A stretch of DNA of 5,614 bases, taken from DATJXG01 sp035500455. GTDB taxonomy: Bacteria; Acidobacteriota; Terriglobia; Terriglobales; Acidobacteriaceae. The position numbers were made by a program, and so were the translations under genes. The DNA lies in NCBI GenBank assembly GCA_035500455.1, contig DATJXG010000159.1:1-5614 (forward strand), read 5' to 3'. The notes under the pieces are model-generated. The model had not been told where the DNA came from, ran no database searches, and was given only the letters and a program-made list of their open reading frames with translations. Positions 2,907-5,614 of this stretch are shown in pieces; within the stretch, counting starts at the first letter, position 1; each line of letters begins with the position of its first letter.

Positions 2907-5614
2907 ATGAGCAAGATTCGAATCAACGATCTGGCCAGGGAGCTGGAGGTCAAGAGCAAGGCTATTCTTGACGTCCTCACAGAGGTCGGAGTCACCGAAA
3001 AGAAAACCCATTCCAGTTCCCTCGAAGACCATGAAGCCGAGAAGGTGCGGGCGCATTTCAACGCCGCCAGCGCCGCGCAGTCCCAGAGCCGGGCGGCCAT
3101 GCGTTCCGAGCGGTCCGACAACGGCGAAATCAGGACCAAGATCGATCTCTCCCATATATCCAAGCCAGGTGACGTTTTAAAAGCGATCGTGAACAAGCAG
3201 CAGGCGGCTGCAGCTCCTCCGGCGCCACCGCGCCCCGCGCCGCCCGTGGAAGTAAAGCCTGCGGCTGCGCCTGCTGCGCCCGTGGTGAAGGCGCCGGCAA
3301 TCGCGCCACCACCAAGTCCGGCTCCTGTGGCGCCGAAGGTAGTGGTGCCGGTAATGCCGCAGAGGCCCACGTATTCGATTCCGCAGCCGCCGCCCGCGGC
3401 CGCGCCGCCCACGCCGCCGCCAGTTGCCGCAACCCCTGCGACGCCGCCTCCGCCTCGGCCAGTGATTGCGCCACCGCCGGCGGCTGTTTCGTCGCCGCGA
3501 GTGAGTCCGCCGATGGCGGCCAGGCCGGCTGCGCCCGTTGCCTCAGCGCCACCGCCGCCACGGATGATCGTTCCGCAGACCGGGCCGCGCCCGGTTTACA
3601 AAGCGCCCGTGCCACCTCCCGCTGCGGCCGGCGCACCGATGCGCGCGATGCCTGGACAACCAATGCCAGGAATGCCGGTTGCCGGGCGGCCGATGCCGGG
3701 CCGGCCTGTGCCCGGACAGCCGATTTTCCAGCGCCCGCGGCCGGCTACGCCAACATCGCGGCCTCCGCTGCGGCCGGGGGAACGCAGGCCGATGCATCCT
3801 ACGCGGCAGGCTCCTGCGGGAGCACGTCCGCTGGGAGTGGGGCCAGGACTGCCTCCGCCGGGAGCGGCGCGTCCGGGAAGCCGTCCGGGTGGCCCGTCGC
3901 GACGGCCCGGGCAACGCTATGTACCGCGGGGTGTGAAGGAAGGCCCGATGAAGGGCTACACGCCGCCGCCGCGGGTTTCGGTTTCCAACGAGCCGCTGCC
4001 GATCACGCGGAATATCACCATCACCGAAGGCATCAGCGTGAAGGACCTGGCGGAGAAGCTGGAGATTCGCGCTAAAGATTTGATTGCGCGGCTGCTGGGG
4101 CGGGGAGTTTTCGCCACCATCAACCAGACGCTCGACGCCGAACTGGCCAGCGAGATGGCGCGGTTCTTCGGCGCCGAAACCAATGTCATCAGCTTCGAGG
4201 AGCAGGCTGCCAAGGACATGGTGGAGGGGGCAACCAGCGAAGAAGGTCCGGTCGAGACCGTGCCCCGGCCTCCGGTGGTGACCATCATGGGGCACGTGGA
4301 CCATGGAAAAACTACGCTGCTCGATGCCATTCGCTCCACCAATGTGGCGGAAGGCGAGGCCGGCGGGATTACCCAGCACATCGGCGCCTACAAGGTCTCG
4401 ATTCTGGACAAGGAATCGCCGGCGTACGGGCGGCAGATTGTGTTCCTCGATACGCCGGGCCACGAGGCGTTTACCCGCATGCGAGCGCGCGGGGCGAAAG
4501 CTACCGACATTGTGGTGCTGGTTGTGGCTGCGGATGACGGGGTGATGCCGCAGACTTTGGAGGCAATCGATCACGCTCACGCCGCTGAGGTGCCGATTAT
4601 CGTGGCGGTGAACAAGATCGACAAGCCCGATGCCCTGCCGGACCGCGTAAAGAAACAGCTGGCGGACCGCGGCCTGGTGCCGGAGGAGTGGGGCGGCAAG
4701 ACGGTTTTCGTGGATGTTTCCGCGAAGCAGAAGACGAATTTGAATCTGCTGATGGAAATGATCTGCCTGACCGCCGACCTGCAGGAACTGAGGTCGAGTC
4801 CTGACCGGGCGGCCAACGGCGTGGTCCTGGAGGCCAAGCTGGATCGGGGACGCGGGCCCGTGGCCACGGTGCTGGTACAGAACGGCACCTTGCACACCAG
4901 CGATAATTTTGTGGTTGGAAATGTATATGGCAAAGTTCGGGCTATGTTCGACGACCGGGGCGGGCAGTTGGCTGAGGCTCCGCCATCTACCCCGGTTGAG
5001 ATTCTCGGCATGGAAGGCCTGCCGCAGGCCGGAGACCAGTTCGTAGTGGTCGTGGACCGCGACAAGGCGCGCGGCATCTCCGAGTACCGCGAGATGAAGG
5101 CGCGCGAGGCGGCCCTGGCAAAGAGTTCGCGAGTCTCGCTCGAAGGCCTGGCGGAGCAGATCAAGACCGCAGGCGTCAAAGAACTCAACATCATCCTCAA
5201 GGGCGATGTGGGCGGCTCGGTGGAAGTCCTCGGTGACCTGCTGGCGAAACTTTCCAACGAAAAAGTCCGGTTGAAAGTGCTGCGCTCCGGCGTAGGCGCG
5301 ATCACCGAGAGCGACGTGCTGCTGGCTTCGGCGTCGAATGCCATCATCATCGGCTTCAACGTCCGCCCCGAGCGCAAGGCGCAGGAACTGGCCGAGCAGG
5401 AGAAAGTGGACATCCGCCTGCACTCGATCATTTACGAACTGCAGGACGAGATCAAGCGCGCTATGAGCGGGCTGCTGGAGCCGACTTACAAGGAGACCTA
5501 CCAGGGCCGGGCCGAAGTGCTGGAGACCTTCCGCATTCCGAAAGTCGGCACCATTGCCGGCTCGCGCGTGACCGATGGCTTGATCAAGCGCGACTCCGAA
5601 GTCCGCCTGCTGCG
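2907..5614 (+). CDS. infB: Translation initiation factor IF2, 3' end missing
   Basis: IF2 is the cytoplasmic GTPase that places initiator fMet-tRNA on the 30S subunit and drives 50S joining. The frame is open from the ATG to the window edge: 902 full codons plus two bases. An N-terminal IF2_N domain (about 1-52, MSKIRINDLARELEV) is followed by a Pro/Ala-rich linker (about 100-360). A second IF2_N-like segment starts at 369 (ITITEGISVKDLAEKL). The G domain shows GHVDHGKT at 462-469, DTPGHE at 515-520, NKID at 569-572 and SAK at 605-607. Domain II begins near 639 and domain III near 744 (SLEGLAEQIK). The fMet-tRNA-binding domain IV begins near 862 and is cut off. All GTPase motifs are intact. 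It follows nusA by 94 bases without ylxR between them. A possible internal start at Met348 would give a shorter form. Confidence 0.98.
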   Translation, partial: MSKIRINDLARELEVKSKAILDVLTEVGVTEKKTHSSSLEDHEAEKVRAHFNAASAAQSQSRAAMRSERSDNGEIRTKIDLSHISKPGDVLKAIVNKQQAAAAPPAPPRPAPPVEVKPAAAPAAPVVKAPAIAPPPSPAPVAPKVVVPVMPQRPTYSIPQPPPAAAPPTPPPVAATPATPPPPRPVIAPPPAAVSSPRVSPPMAARPAAPVASAPPPPRMIVPQTGPRPVYKAPVPPPAAAGAPMRAMPGQPMPGMPVAGRPMPGRPVPGQPIFQRPRPATPTSRPPLRPGERRPMHPTRQAPAGARPLGVGPGLPPPGAARPGSRPGGPSRRPGQRYVPRGVKEGPMKGYTPPPRVSVSNEPLPITRNITITEGISVKDLAEKLEIRAKDLIARLLGRGVFATINQTLDAELASEMARFFGAETNVISFEEQAAKDMVEGATSEEGPVETVPRPPVVTIMGHVDHGKTTLLDAIRSTNVAEGEAGGITQHIGAYKVSILDKESPAYGRQIVFLDTPGHEAFTRMRARGAKATDIVVLVVAADDGVMPQTLEAIDHAHAAEVPIIVAVNKIDKPDALPDRVKKQLADRGLVPEEWGGKTVFVDVSAKQKTNLNLLMEMICLTADLQELRSSPDRAANGVVLEAKLDRGRGPVATVLVQNGTLHTSDNFVVGNVYGKVRAMFDDRGGQLAEAPPSTPVEILGMEGLPQAGDQFVVVVDRDKARGISEYREMKAREAALAKSSRVSLEGLAEQIKTAGVKELNIILKGDVGGSVEVLGDLLAKLSNEKVRLKVLRSGVGAITESDVLLASASNAIIIGFNVRPERKAQELAEQEKVDIRLHSIIYELQDEIKRAMSGLLEPTYKETYQGRAEVLETFRIPKVGTIAGSRVTDGLIKRDSEVRLL
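3648..3722 (+). repeat. MPGxP-type peptide repeat within the IF2 linker
   Basis: Residues 248-272 of IF2 repeat a short motif: MPGQP, MPGMP, MPGRP and VPGQP, with VAGRP in between. The DNA repeats are imperfect, with synonymous changes. The segment lies in the disordered Pro-rich linker and may vary in copy number between relatives. Confidence 0.6.
3935..3950 (+). promoter_or_regulatory. Possible internal ribosome binding site and in-frame start in infB
   Basis: GAAGGAAGG (3935-3943) precedes an in-frame ATG (3948-3950, Met348 of IF2); AAGGA is seven bases from the ATG. Starting here would drop the first IF2_N domain and the whole Pro-rich linker, but keep the second IF2_N-like segment and the GTPase core. 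E. coli infB is known to make shorter IF2 forms from internal starts, at a different place. Use of this site is an inference; purine-rich stretches also arise by chance from Lys/Glu codons. Confidence 0.35.

Noticed and set aside
1925..3412. 495-codon open frame antisense to nusA and the start of infB
   Set aside because: Its Gly/Ala-rich start mirrors the IF2 Pro/Ala linker and the rest mirrors the NusA tail and KH domains. It crosses two genes and has no start signal.
3543..5423. Very long open frame (626 codons) antisense to infB
   Set aside because: It is His/Arg/Leu/Gln-rich, has no recognisable domain, and overlaps the intact IF2 GTPase domains. In GC-rich genes with G/C third positions, stops are rare on the opposite strand.

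Overview
The window carries the start of a bacterial rimP-nusA-infB translation/transcription operon on the + strand. To its left is a compact minus-strand region with a candidate small RNA and a tiny membrane-protein gene. The coding DNA is GC-rich with G/C-favoured third positions. IF2 has a very long Pro/Ala linker, NusA has an Ala/Glu tail, and the rimP-nusA gap holds an AT-rich octamer-periodic palindrome. Together these suggest a soil-type Acidobacteriota. That placement is an inference; a deltaproteobacterial-type lineage cannot be excluded from the sequence alone.

Left part (1-539). On the minus strand, a good sigma70-type promoter (111-139) points leftwards into a GC-rich transcript that leaves the window. 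Its first bases resemble the 5' closing stem of 6S RNA. Further right, also on the minus strand, a 33-codon single-TM protein (268-369) has its own Shine-Dalgarno and a hairpin plus T-run just after its stop. Nothing convincing is visible in 370-539.

Operon start (540-686). A promoter (540-568) should begin a leader of about 110 nt. The leader contains a perfect 7-bp hairpin followed by a T-run, and a competing hairpin that reuses the same right arm. This is a candidate attenuator ahead of rimP. Stop codons in all three frames lie just before the rimP ATG.

Operon body. rimP (30S maturation) is followed by an 8-nt-periodic inverted repeat, then nusA (transcription pausing, termination and antitermination), then a 94-nt spacer with a small hairpin, then infB (initiation factor IF2). 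infB is open to the right edge and lacks most of its C-terminal domain. ylxR and the L7Ae-like gene that often lie between nusA and infB are absent. The three proteins link ribosome assembly, transcription elongation control and translation initiation. NusA is known in E. coli to control its own operon, which fits a terminator-like leader.

The genes themselves are conserved housekeeping genes. The less ordinary material is in the non-coding parts: the leader switch, the octamer palindrome, the candidate 6S-like RNA with its promoter, the tiny membrane protein, and a possible internal IF2 start.
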